Below are positions 46,765 to 59,429 of a stretch of 64,000 nt of DNA, piece by piece. The notes beneath the pieces were generated by a model, which was not told the DNA's origin, did not search any database, and worked only from the letters and a program-made list of their open reading frames with translations. Every line of letters begins with the position of its first letter. Position 1 is the first letter of the stretch. The position numbers and the translations under genes were made by a program. The DNA is from Hanleya hanleyi. Its lineage: Eukaryota > Mollusca > Polyplacophora > Lepidopleurida > Hanleyidae. Where the stretch lies: positions 558,001-622,000 of the forward strand of contig JAVTVY010017271.1 of the NCBI GenBank assembly GCA_036873755.1, read 5' to 3'.

Positions 46765-47233
46765 CTAGAGGGACTGAGGAGTTGGGTCATCCACCAATGG
46801 TGACTGAACTTTATGAGCAAATCATTTCATGTACCTGAAAAGTATTTGGATGCAACACTACATGTACTATGCTTGATTTGATTTGATTTTTTCCGCGAAC
46901 CAAAGAATAGAGCGGATCTGGTTTTAAATAATTGAATCGACCAACCAAGTGATTAATCAAAAACTTCCCACAATCCCCTTCCCACAAAACTTCCCACAAT
47001 CCACTGAAGTTACAAAATAATCCATGTATTTGCAGGCAGACATTAATCTTTCTATCGATAAAAATATGACATTCACCACGCAAACTACCCGGTTGAATCC
47101 ACATTTACAATGTGTGTTGAAATTCTTAAAGTTTAAAATATTATGTGGGTTTATGGTAAACCTGTGTGACAATCACTCACAGTTCTCGTGTTTGTACATT
47201 CCAGTAACCAGTAGATTTCCATTGATTTCATAT

Positions 47234-47464
47234 ACGGAAAATCTTCTAATAATTCAATCACTATTAAAATCAATCGCCCTCAATTTTGTGGGGAAATTCA
47301 TTCACTCTTTCTAATAAATGTGACGACTCTCTAAAATCATCAGTACAACGAGGAAATAATGGAATATTTGCATGATTTTGGACCATTTGCTACCAAATAA
47401 ATTTGATCACTCATGATGTTATGGTGGGAATTCTCACTTCCTTCAATTATTAGCGGGTTTACCT
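47234..47464. mobile_element. MITE copy 6
   Basis: The left end GGAAAATCTTCTAATAATTC continues AATCACTATT. The right end near 47442-47464 reads TTCCTTCAATTATTAGCGGG. It shares TTTGATCACTC and GGTGGGAATT with the decayed copy at 61.8 kb. A tiny extra inverted pair (CTAATAATTCAGTC / GATTGAATTATTAG) lies at about 47509-47538. Confidence 0.7.
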
Positions 47465-47654
47465 CTTGCAATTTTGTGTATGAAGAGATTCATGCTCAAT
47501 CTTTGTTCTAATAATTCAGTCAGTGATTGAATTATTAGACTGCATGATTATCACTCTATTCACAGCATTTGTAACATTGAATCAGTCATAAATTCGTGGT
47601 GAATGAACCTTTACACAAACTATATGATTGGATGGATGTTCTGCCAATTTTATC

Positions 47655-47748
47655 CACCAGCCAATCAAAATACAGGATTTCTTTTCAAAAATTTGAACTG
47701 ACCAATGAAGTATTTTAAAACTGGAGAATATCCCATGATGCACTCCCG
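47655..47748 (-). repeat. Dispersed repeat, copy B (inverted relative to 22.86 kb)
   Basis: Reverse-complement relative of 22857-22950, including the Staf-like TCCCATGATGCACTCC at 47731-47746 and an ATTGG box near the other end. Divergence is moderate, with about one mismatch every five to eight bases. Confidence 0.65.
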
Positions 47749-49189
47749 ACTGTTGCCCCTATAAAACTTCATACTGACAAGCCTACCTAACCATAAATTG
47801 GATAATCCGGTACAGTTAGGAGGAATTAATAAAAACATTTATTGATAAAACATTGTGTTGTTTTTTTGTTCCATTTCATCATCTTATTTTATTTGCCAAT
47901 TGTTACTATGCTGCTTCCCTCCTCCCCCAACCAACTGATCAATCTTTCATGTTGTCCTGATACACAAGTAGGATAGAGTCTTTGAATACAACAATGGATC
48001 TAGATACCCATTGGTTTTTCAGGAATACAAAGGCCTGAATTTTATTAATCTTGCGCGAAAGACTGACCGACCCACCCCCACCCCGCCATCCCACCAACTC
48101 TCAGCAGTATTTGTACATTGCAATTGCTTTACCTGATCATTAGAATATTTACTGTAACCTCCGAGAATAATATAATTTGGAACTTTTTTTCTCGATTACC
48201 TGTACATGTAATAGTTTAACAGCTGTTATCTGGGATTGCAGTAGTCTCAACATATGGTGTATGTTGTAATCATTAGCCTGTCTATCGGTTCTTCCATTCT
48301 CTACTCCTACTCCCTCTGATTGCTCTGAACTATACAGCATGATGTCAAATATTAATCGCTGCGGACAGGAACTTCAAGTTGAAAGTACAAAGGTCAAGCT
48401 TGTATCCAAATTTATTTTTCTGCCTTAGAATTGAGTTTAGGAATAGATCTTAAATACGTGGACTCTTCACTTATTAGAATAATATAATAAATATCTTCTC
48501 TTATTAGTTTGAAATTTCTATGTCAATGCTGGTATTGGAATACTCGCAGAAAGTTATTGCATATTAATAACTTAGGAGGTGGTGAAAAGAGCGGGGGAGG
48601 GGGGTAGTACGGGGCAGGCGGAGAGGTGTTGAGTGCTTGTAAGAGCCGGTAACTGGATGTAAGCAGCTGTTCTTGGGTGAGCCCAGACCATATGGCCCCC
48701 TTACTGCTGATGCTATCCACTGGAGCAGTCAAAATACTACCATGTGGTTCGCGTTTCCTTTCCAGAACTCAGTGAGACCCTGACAAGTGTGACGGTTTTA
48801 CCAGCAGGTCCAGTAACAGGAGGCTGGGAACATGGGTGCACCATAATAAATATAACCATCAGGGACTCCCAGCATCCTTAACCTGATTTATAACACTCTG
48901 AACATCATATCTCTGAAATGACTTCTTTCGCCTTTTTTGCCTTATTTCACCATTTCTTCGTGATTTCACAGTTCATCAGTTTATTGTGTCATATCTCCAT
49001 CTTGAAATATTCATGTCAGATTTTCATTCTCTTTTTTGCTTCCATATTTGAATTAGAACAGATTTGTTCACCTTCACATTGTCTTCTTTTAGTTCAAAGT
49101 AAAAGAAATTCCATCACCATTCAGATTTTTTTCAAGCGACTAGATGCCATTAATCCTGCATGCTTTTAACAGAAATCCGCAAGTTCAAA
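47749..49189. other. Intronic DNA with C- and G-rich patches
   Basis: A C-rich patch lies near 48070-48095 and a G-rich patch near 48588-48625 (runs of 5, 6 and 4 G), possibly quadruplex-forming. An acceptor-like TTTCCTTTCCAG ends at about 48764. It is followed by a frame open for about 37 codons, but its phase does not fit the exon at 43629, so it was not called. Confidence 0.4.
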
Positions 49190-50480
49190 GTAGAGATTGA
49201 ACTGAAACTATGGGTGGATTGAACTGAAACCAAGTTTAGAATAAAGGCTGAAATGGGACCCAAATGTTTACAATATATATCATTGAACTGGAACCCAGTT
49301 ACCTATAAAGATTTCAGATAGAACCCACATATTTACCAGAAAGATTTACATTTAACTTGAGCCCTCAAGGTTACACACCTGTTGTGTTTTGATGAGGCCC
49401 TGTGAGTATTTTCACAGGGGTTGATAATTAGCCAGGTAAAAGTTTGCAGTTGAAAATTGAAATCAGCCCTGCTTTCAAAGAAATCAGCCCCATACTCTGC
49501 TCTAACTGGGCCTGACAATCAGCCTGGTGCTATTATCAAAATGGCTGAACAAGATATTAAATTAAACTTTCTCTCAACTATTTTCAGAATGAAAGTCCTG
49601 GTTACAATGAAAATTCTTCTGGGATCCTCAAGTTTTCAATCATAATTTAACTGAAGTGGAATCCAGAAGATTACTACTTTAATAATTCGCCTCTCTATAC
49701 GAAAAACTGTCATTTTTTCCGCCTCTGTTAAAAATAACTCAAAAACACAATATTTGCCAGTGGGTTGAAATAATAATTTGAACACAGCTGATTTTTATCG
49801 ATGAAAACAATTACGGTACTCAACCTGAAGGCTGCTTGAATAATAACTATATTACATCAAAGCTACAGTGATTTTAATAGAATACAGAACAAGGGGACGG
49901 TGTATTTGCTTGATGGTAAATGGCCGACGTTGGTCATGCTGTGAGCAGTAGGCCGTCTGTCGGTTACACAAAACAAACTTAAGATTTTACTGGAACCCAA
50001 TTTACAATTATGAATAATGTCTAGAATGTAGATTTTAGTGGAACCCAGAGGTATTCAATGGTAGTTATAACTGAAACCCAACAAGTTTACAATGACCATA
50101 CATCTGGAGCCAATGATGATTTAACTGGAACTTAGAAGATTGCAGTAAATATTTATCTGGAACCCCAAGCTAACAATGGAAATTTAACTGGAACTCACAA
50201 TTTTATTATGAAGATTTATCTGTAGTCTACAGGTTCACATCGGAAATTTAACTGGAACCCACAAATTTACAAAAGAAAAAAAAATCAATGGGAACCTATA
50301 AAATATAACAGGAATCCAAAGTTTGCCATAAATATTCACAAGGAACCCATCCCCCTAAAATTGACCTAGAACCCAAAATTTGCAATAAACATTCAACTGG
50401 AACTCAAAGGTTCACACTAAAAATTTAAGCGGAACCCACAAGTGAATTCACATTAAACATTCAATGGAACACTGGTGTTT
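49190..50480 (+). repeat. Decayed minisatellite with GGAACCCA motifs, roughly 30-40 bp spacing
   Basis: AACTGGAACCCA followed by a variant of CAAGTTTACAATGAA recurs many times: near 49199-49365, then 49990, 50037, 50073, 50126, 50156, 50188, 50247, 50340, 50370, 50395, 50430 and 50463. Spacing is irregular and identity low, so this is an old array broken by unrelated DNA (49.37-49.98 kb). Confidence 0.6.
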
Positions 50481-51041
50481 ACAATGATGCTTCCACTAAC
50501 AAGAGGCTGGGGCTGATCCCAATTTTCTATAAAACCTCTCCCATAACATCACATAATTAAGCAGGCAAGGTGCATCATGCCTTATACTTAGACCAACCAT
50601 TAACCCAGGGCCGTAGCCAGGATATCTTGAGGGTTCACTTTCGCTTCAAAACGGCAGATCAGTGGGGTTAGCTGTATGAGAAGAAGGGGGCAAATAGGGG
50701 ATTTGCTTCTGTGTGATTCCCGGGCATTTGTACAAGATAAAAATATTTTTTCCAAAAGGGGGTTTGCCTGAACCCAGAACCCGCGCCTCTTGACTATGGG
50801 CATGAAACCATCGGTTAAAGCTGATGATAACTACAGTTGAGCCACACAGATTGTAATACATGTATTTGCAAACTAATAAATCTCCCATAGGATCATCAGT
50901 ATACATGTGTACACCAATGGAGGAAATATTATTATTGAACGTAATCATCACTGGTGAGGTGGTATTTAGCTGAAACATCTGCTAGTGTCAGTAATTTGAA
51001 CCTGCTTATATCTCAACAAGATTAATGTGCAATGCTGCAGC
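50481..51041. other. Intronic DNA before the large minisatellite complex
   Basis: No exon is supported. It includes AGGGCCGTAGCCAGGATATC near 50607, a wording common in animal interspersed repeats (GGCCGTAGCCAGG), on the edge of a G-rich segment near 50690 and 50756. Confidence 0.4.
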
Positions 51042-51134
51042 CACCTACACACTACCCACATATCACCTACACACTACCCACATATCACCTACACACTACC
51101 CACATATCACCTACACACTACCCACATATCACCT
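51042..51134 (+). repeat. 22 bp minisatellite, about four copies
   Basis: CACCTACACACTACCCACAT plus AT repeats without change at 51042, 51064, 51086 and 51108. Confidence 0.92.
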
Positions 51135-51143
51135 GTACATGAA

Positions 51144-51576
51144 AGGTGATAACAGTGCATCTACATGTAGTATAGGTGGGTCTGTGAATCGTGACATCAA
51201 TCGTGCAAATATTATGAGCTGGTGCATGAATGATGGCAACAGTGCATATATTTAGGGGTTGGGTAGATGAACAGCGACAACAGTGCAAATATTTAAGGGT
51301 TGGGTGGATGAACGGCGACAACAGTGAATATATTTAGGGGTTGGGTGGATGAACGGCGACAACAGTGAATATATTTAGGGGTTGGGTGCATGAACGGCGA
51401 CAACAGTGCATATATTATGGGTGGGTGCATGAACGGTGACAACAGTGCATATGTTAGCAGGTGATGTGGGTGGGTGTATGAATGGTGGCAACAGTGCATA
51501 TGTTATGAGTGGGTGCATGAACAGTGACAACAGTGCATATATGTTAGCAGGTGCATAAATTGTGACAACAGTGCAT
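51144..51576 (-). repeat. 39-41 bp minisatellite, inverted block
   Basis: About ten units containing GTGCATGAACGGCGACAACA and GTGCATATATTTAGGGGTTG type sequence. These are the reverse complement of the block that starts at 51577. The best-preserved units here are 41 bp (GGCGAC at 51314 and 51355). Confidence 0.88.
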
Positions 51577-52875
51577 GGGCCCATAATATATGCACCATTC
51601 TTGCACCCACCCATAAGAAACATACTGATTTCACCATTCATGCACTTGCCCGTAATATACACACAAGTGTAGATGTAATCATTCATGCACCCACCCATGA
51701 TATATTCGCTGTTGTCACCATTCATGCACCCACCCAAAAATTGTTAATATATGCAATGTTGCCACCATAACTGCACCCATCCATATATGCACTGTTGCCA
51801 CCATTCATCATTCATGCACCCACCCATAATAAATGCACTGTTGTCACCATTCATGCACCCAGCTATAATATATGCACTGTTGTCACCATTCATGCACCCT
51901 CCCATAATAAATGCACTGTTGTCACCATTCATGCACCCAGCTATAATATATGCACTGTTGTCACCATCAATGCACCCATCCATAATAAATGCACTGTTGT
52001 CACCACTAATGCACCCATCCCTAATAAAAGCATTGTTGTCACCATTCATGCACCCACCCATAATATATGCAATGTTGCCACCATCAATGCACCCACTCAT
52101 AATAAATGCACTGTTGTCACCATTCATGCACCCATCCATAATATATGCAGTGTTGTCACCATTCATGCACCCACCCATAATATATGCACTGTTGGCACCA
52201 TCAATGCCCCCCACCCATAATAAATGCACTGTTGTCACCATTAATGCATCCGCCCATAACCCACCCATAATATATACAATGTTGCCACCATCAATGCCTC
52301 CACCCATAATAAATGCACTGTTGTCACCATTAATGCTCCCATCCATAATATAGGCATTGTTGTCACCATTCATGCAACCTCCCATAATATATGCACTGTT
52401 GCCACCATCAATGCACCCACCCATAATAAATGGACTGTTGCCAGCATTCATGCATCCACCCATAATATATGCACTGTTGGCACCATCAATGCCCCCACCC
52501 ATAATAAATGCACTGTTGTCACCATTAATGCATCCGCCCATAACCCACCCATAATATATACAATGTTGCCACCATCAATGCCTCCACCCATAATAAATGC
52601 ACTGTTGTCACCATTAATGCACCCGCCCATAACCCACCCATAATATATGCAATGTTGCCACCATCAATGCACCCACCCATAATAAATGCACTGTTGTCAC
52701 CATTAATGCACCCACCCATAATAAATGGACTGTTGCCAGCATTCATGCATCCACCCATAATATATGCACTGTTGCCACCATCAATGCACCCACTCATAAT
52801 AAATGCACTGTTGCCACCATTAATGCACTCACCCATAATATATGCACTGTTGTCACCATTCATGCACCCCCCTGT
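51577..52875 (+). repeat. 39 bp minisatellite, about 33 units
   Basis: The unit is TGTTGTCACCATTCATGCAC then CCACCCATAATATATGCAC, with variants ATCAATGC for ATTCATGC and AATAAATGC for AATATATGC. The period is 13 codons, so the minus strand reads MGGCMNGDNSAFI-like repeats over 265 codons. The pattern follows from the repeat and is not evidence of a gene. A larger variant unit containing CCGCCCATAACCCACCC recurs near 52250, 52545 and 52625. Confidence 0.9.
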
Positions 52876-53089
52876 TCACCGACCCATATACATACTGCTG
52901 TCACCACCTGCCCGATGCATACACCTTCATATACATGCACTGACTGCTGTTGCCAGCCATGCATCCACCCATAATCACACCTGTGCACCACTCATATACA
53001 CACTACATGTATACTAGAGCTGTCACCACTGGCTGTCACTGACACCTCACATACTCTTTGTAATCACCACCTACCAGCATATTATTACC
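52876..53089. repeat. Transition between the 39 bp and 28 bp arrays
   Basis: Degenerate CACC-, CATACAC- and TGTCACC-containing sequence without a clear period; probably the eroded edge of both arrays. Confidence 0.5.
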
Positions 53090-54563
53090 TTGGTGTTGCC
53101 ACCCATCCACATACACTTTGCTGTTACCACTGATGAACATACACCTTGCTGTCACTACCCAAACAAACATAACTTAATGTCACCACCCATCCGCATCAAT
53201 ATTGATGTCACCACCCATATTTGCTGTTACCATCCATCAACATACATGTACACCTTGCTGTCACCACCAATCCTTATTCACCTTTCTGCTACGACCCATC
53301 CACATGCACCCTGGTGTCACCACCCATCCACATACACCCTGATGTCACCATTCACTCACATTTACCCGGTGTCACCACCCATCCACATGCACCCTGGTGT
53401 CACCACCCATCCACATACACCCTGATGTCACCATTCACTCATATTTACCCTGGTGTCACTACCCATCCACATGCACCTTGCTGTCACCATTCACTCACAT
53501 TTACCCTGGTGTCACCACCCATCCGCATACACCCTGGTGTCACCACCCATCCACATACACCTTGATGTCACCATTCACTCACATTCACCCTGGTGTCACC
53601 ACCCATCCACATACACCTTGATGTCACCATTCACTCACATTTACTCTGATCTCACCACCCATCCACATACACCTTGATGTCACCATTCACTCACATTTAC
53701 CCTGATCTCATCACCTATCCACATACACCTTGATGTCACCATTCACTCACATTTGCCCTGATGTTACCACCCATCCACATACACCTTGTTGTCACCACTC
53801 ACCCACATATACCCTGGTGTCACCACCCATCCACATACACCTAGTTGTCACCACTCACCCACATTTACCCTGGTGTCACCACCCATCCACATACACCTTG
53901 TTGTCACCACTCACCCACATTTACCTTGGTGTCACCACCCATCCACATGCACATTGCTGTCACCACTCACCCACATTTACCCTGGTGTCACCACCCATCC
54001 ACATACACATTGCTGTCACCACTCACCCACATTTACCCTGGTGTCATCACCTATCCACATACACCTTGTCACCACTCACCCACATTTACCCTGGTGTCAC
54101 CACCCATCCACATACACCTTGATGTCACCACTCACCCACATTTACCCTGGTGTCACCACCCATCCACATACACATTGCTGTCACCACTCACCCACATTTA
54201 CGCTGATGTTACCATCCATCCACATAAACCTTGCTGTCACGACCTAACCACATACACCCATCAACAAACACCTCGCTGTCACCACTAACCCACATTTACC
54301 CTGGTGTCACCACCCATCGACATACACCTTGCTGTCACCATTCACTCACATTTACCCTGGTGTCACCACCCATCCACATACACCTTGGGAACACAATCCA
54401 CTCACATAGATCTTGCTGTCACCATCTACCCACATACACACTGGTGTCATCACCCATCCTTATACACCGTGTTTTCACCACCCAGCCATCCACATATACC
54501 CTGCTGTCACCACCCACTAACATAGACCTTGCTGTCACCATCCACTCACATACACCATGGTTT

Positions 54564-55437
54564 CACCACCTGGCCACCCACATATACCCTGCTGTCACCA
54601 CCCATCCACATACACCTTGCTGTCACCACCCACTCACCTATACCTGCTGTCAGAACCCACCCACATATACCCTGGTTTCACCATCCACCCACATACACCC
54701 TGGTGTCTTCACCCATCCTCATACACTGATGTTTCCCCACCGGCCATCCACATATACCCTGCTGTCACCACCCACTAACATAGACCTTGCTGTCATCATT
54801 CACCCACATACACCCTGGTGTCATCACCCATCCTTATACACTGTGGTTTCACCACCCGACCACCCACATATGCCCTGCTGTCACCCCCCATCCACATAAA
54901 CCTTGCTGTCACCACTCGCCCACATTTACTCTGGTGTCACCACCCATCCATATACACCTTGCTGTCACCACCCTTCCATACTCTATCACCACAGATGCTC
55001 ATACACCTTGCTCTCACTACCCACACACATACCCTGCTGTCACCACCCACTCACATATACCTTGCTGTAACTACTCACCCACATACACCTTGCTGCTACC
55101 ACCCACACACATACACCCTGCTCTCAGCACACATCTTCATTTACCTTGCTGTTACCACCCATCCACATACACCCTGGTGTCACCACCCATCCACATACAC
55201 CTTGATGTCACCATTCACTCACATTTACCCTGGTGTCACCACCCATCCACATACACCTTGATATCACCACCCACACACATACACCCTGCTCTCAGCACAC
55301 ATCTTCATTTACCTTGCTGTCACCACCCATCCACATACACCCTGGTGTCACCACCCATCCACATAGACCTTGATGTCACCATTCACTCACATTTACCCTG
55401 CTCTCAGCACACATCTTCATTTACCTTGCTGTCACCA
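54564..55437 (+). repeat. Higher-order duplication, copy 1
   Basis: This segment recurs at 55741-56612, offset by 1177 bp and then 1175 bp after one 2 bp deletion near 56456. The two copies look otherwise almost identical, including their irregular variant units, so the duplication is recent or an assembly product. Confidence 0.8.
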
Positions 55438-55740
55438 CCCATCCACATACACCCTGGTGTCACCACCCATCCACATACACCTTGATGTCACCACCCACAC
55501 ACATACACCCTGCTCTCAGCACACATCTTCATTTACCTTGCTGTCACCACCCATCCACATACACCCTGGTGTCACCACCCACCCACATACACCTTGCTGT
55601 CACCACCCATCCACATACACCCTGGTGTCACCACCCATCCACATACACCTTGATGTCACCACCCATCCACATACACCCTAGTATCACCACCCACCCACAT
55701 ACACCTTGCTGTCACCACCCATCCACATACACCCTGGTGT

Positions 55741-56612
55741 CACCACCTGGCCACCCACATATACCCTGCTGTCACCACCCATCCACATACACCTTGCTGT
55801 CACCACCCACTCACCTATACCTGCTGTCAGAACCCACCCACATATACCCTGGTTTCACCATCCACCCACATACACCCTGGTGTCTTCACCCATCCTCATA
55901 CACTGATGTTTCCCCACCGGCCATCCACATATACCCTGCTGTCACCACCCACTAACATAGACCTTGCTGTCATCATTCACCCACATACACCCTGGTGTCA
56001 TCACCCATCCTTATACACTGTGGTTTCACCACCCGACCACCCACATATGCCCTGCTGTCACCCCCCATCCACATAAACCTTGCTGTCACCACTCGCCCAC
56101 ATTTACTCTGGTGTCACCACCCATCCATATACACCTTGCTGTCACCACCCTTCCATACTCTATCACCACAGATGCTCATACACCTTGCTCTCACTACCCA
56201 CACACATACCCTGCTGTCACCACCCACTCACATATACCTTGCTGTAACTACTCACCCACATACACCTTGCTGCTACCACCCACACACATACACCCTGCTC
56301 TCAGCACACATCTTCATTTACCTTGCTGTTACCACCCATCCACATACACCCTGGTGTCACCACCCATCCACATACACCTTGATGTCACCATTCACTCACA
56401 TTTACCCTGGTGTCACCACCCATCCACATACACCTTGATATCACCACCCACACACATACCCTGCTCTCAGCACACATCTTCATTTACCTTGCTGTCACCA
56501 CCCATCCACATACACCCTGGTGTCACCACCCATCCACATAGACCTTGATGTCACCATTCACTCACATTTACCCTGCTCTCAGCACACATCTTCATTTACC
56601 TTGCTGTCACCA
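55741..56612 (+). repeat. Higher-order duplication, copy 2
   Basis: Partner of 54564-55437. It runs directly into the gap at 56613, so its true right edge is unknown. Confidence 0.8.
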
Positions 56613-56711
56613 NNNNNNNNNNNNNNNNNNNNNNNNNNNNNNNNNNNNNNNNNNNNNNNNNNNNNNNNNNNNNNNNNNNNNNNNNNNNNNNNNNNNNNNN
56701 NNNNNNNNNNN
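56613..56711. other. Assembly gap (99 N)
   Basis: Ninety-nine N bases inside the 28 bp array. Array length and the apparent open frames across it are therefore unreliable. Confidence 0.99.
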
Positions 56712-58600
56712 ATGTCACCACCCATCCACATACACCCTGGTGTCACCACCCACCCACATACACCTTGCTGTCACCACCCATCCACATACACCCTGGTGTC
56801 ACCACCCACCCACATACACCTTGCTGTCACCACCCATCCACATACACCCTGGTGTCACCACCCATCCACATACACCCTGGTGTCACCACCCATCCACATA
56901 CACCCTGGTGTCACCACCCACCCACATACACCTTGCTGTCACCACCCATCCACATACACCCTGGTGTCACCACCCATCCACATACACCTTGCTGTCACCA
57001 CCCATCCACATACACCTTGCTGTCACCACCCACACACATACACCCTGCTCTCAGCACACATCTTCATTTACCTCGCTGTCACCACCCATTCACATACACC
57101 CTGGTGTCACCACCCATCCACATACACCTTGATGGCACCACACACACACATACACCCTGCTCTCAGCACACATCTTCATTTACCTTGCTGTCACCACCCA
57201 TCCACATACACCCTGGTGTCACCACCCACCCACATACACCTTGCTGTCACCACCCATCCACATACACCCTGGTGTCACCACCCATCCACATACACCCTGG
57301 TGTCACCACCCACCCACATACACCTTGATGTCACCACCCACACACATACACACTGCTCTCAGCACACATCTTCATTTACCTTGCTGTCACCACCCATCCA
57401 CGTACACCCTGGTGTCACCACCCACCCACATACACCTTGCTGTCACCACCCATCCACATACACCCTGGTGTCACCACCCATCCACATACACCTTGATGTC
57501 ACCACCCATCCACATACACCCTGGTGTCACCACCCATCCACATACACCTTGCTGTCACCACCCATCCACATACACCCTGGTGTCGCCACCCACCCACATA
57601 CACCTTGCTGTCACCACCCATCCACATACACCCTGGTGTCACCACCCATCCACATACACCTTGATGTCACCACCCACACACATACACCCTGCTCTCAGCA
57701 CACATCTTCATTTACCTTGCTGTCACCACCCATCCACATACACCCTGGTGTCACCACCCATCCACATACACCTTGCTGTCACCACTCACCCACATATTCC
57801 TGCTGTCAGCACCCACTTACATAGACATTTCTGTCACCATACACCCTGGTGTCATCACCCATCCTCATACACCGTGGTTTCACCACCCGATCACCCAAAA
57901 TTAAACCGTACTGTCACCACCCATCAACATACACCTTGCTGTCACCACCCACATATACCTTGCTGTCACAACTCACCCACATACACTTGGGTGGTGTCAT
58001 CACCCATCCCCATACACCTGGCTGTCACCACCCATCAACATACACCTTGCTGTCAGCACCCACCCACATATACCCTGGTGTCATCACCCATCCCCATACA
58101 CCTGGCTGTCACCACCCATCAACATACACCTTGCTGTCACAACCCACCCACATATACCCTGCTGTCACACCCCACCCACATACACCCTGGTGTCATCACC
58201 CATCCACATACACCTGGCTGTCACCACCCATCAACATACACCTTGCTGTCACCACCCACCCACATATACCCTGGTGTCACCACCCATCCCCATACACCTG
58301 GCTGTCACCACCCATCAACATACACCTTGCTGTCACCACCCACCCACATATACCCTGCTGTCACAACCCACCCACATACACCCTGGTGTCATCACCCATC
58401 CCCATACACCTGGCTGTCACCACCCATCAACATACACCTTGCTGTCACCACCCACCCACATATACCCTGCTGTCACAACCCACCCACATACACCCTGGTG
58501 TCATCACCCATCCCCATACACCTGGCTGTCACCACCCATGCACATAAACCTTGCTGACACCACCCACTCACCTGTACCTTGATGAAAGTTATGTACAAGA

Positions 58601-59429
58601 ACATCTTGCTGTCCTCACTTGTACCCACCCCACCTATTCATTCAAATATTCCCACTCACTGCCCATGATGATCCCTCCCATGCTACATGTATATTATAAG
58701 ACATCTTGCCTGCTAAGACTTTGAAAACCTTGATACAATTATATTGAACTCAGTCTGTTATCACTTAGCTGAGTTGAGGAAAACGTAATGATCCTCATTA
58801 TATATTTTACAAGCATATAATATTGTTGTTTAAGTGCATACAAGCAGCTGGTACCTGGGGTGCTGGATGGATGCTGTTTAAATACTGCAATAGGGAAAAA
58901 AAATTCAAACTGTTAGCAAATAAGATTAGGTGTACGACACGTTCATAGCTTACTGTATGAATTAAGAGATTACTTCTTGATGTTAATAATTTATTCCTGC
59001 CTCAAAATGATAAATTCAATTTAACACAGCCTGTTTTTATTCGTGATGTTTTTTGCTCGGTTCACTGGTGTTGACCTTCTGTTTTCGAGAGAAAAAAAAA
59101 GAACCAGCTCAGTTGCGCAGCAAAAATTTTAAACTGTGATGCTACATGCTTGATGAGATGTGCTTCAGTGCTGTGAAAGACTTCCAGCTGGGGAAAAGTT
59201 ACAATGCCCTGCATATTATGCCGATTTATTTCGCATATTTCAACTGAATATGATTTTCACAAGATCCATACATGAATTGGCGTGGAACATGCGCAGGTTC
59301 TGATACAGGGTGCGCCCATGGTCTCTCGTGGAAATACTGAGAGGCACGTGTTACTGTTTGAACTGAACCCAAGCTCTATCATTGTCGTCTATTCTATACT
59401 AAATGTGGCCCATCTACTCACTATTTCAG
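58601..59429. other. End of the candidate intron
   Basis: AT-rich unique DNA after the minisatellite, leading to a pyrimidine-rich acceptor (CATCTACTCACTATTTCAG) that ends at 59429. Confidence 0.5.

Larger units (their letters stand above)
53090..58600 (+). repeat. 28 bp minisatellite, about 5.5 kb
   Basis: The unit is TGTCACCACCCATCCACATA then CACCCTGG, or CACCTTGC / CACCTTGA at its end. Nearly 200 units run through this block, interrupted by a gap. Since 28 is not a multiple of three and the unit lacks stops in all three forward frames, open frames up to 438 codons result (28-residue periods such as VSPPIHIHPGVTTHPHTP). A longer variant containing TGCTCTCAGCACACATCTTC recurs at about 55110, 55290, 55400, 55510, 56300, 56465, 56575, 57047, 57157, 57355 and 57690, marking higher-order units. 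Confidence 0.93.

Noticed and set aside
48765..48880. Frame of about 37 codons after a good acceptor (LSETLTSVTVLPAGPVTGGW...)
   Set aside because: Its required incoming phase does not match the exon at 43629, and no convincing donor or upstream partner was found.
51042..51134. Regularly spaced repeats that might suggest a CRISPR array
   Set aside because: Units are contiguous without unique spacers, and the context is an animal genome with other minisatellites.
57241..58557. 438-codon His/Pro/Thr-rich open frame, and the many other long frames at 51.7-58.6 kb
   Set aside because: They arise from 28 and 39 bp repeat units that lack stops in several frames. Overlapping frames are equally long, one crosses an N gap, and there is no start context or splice support.
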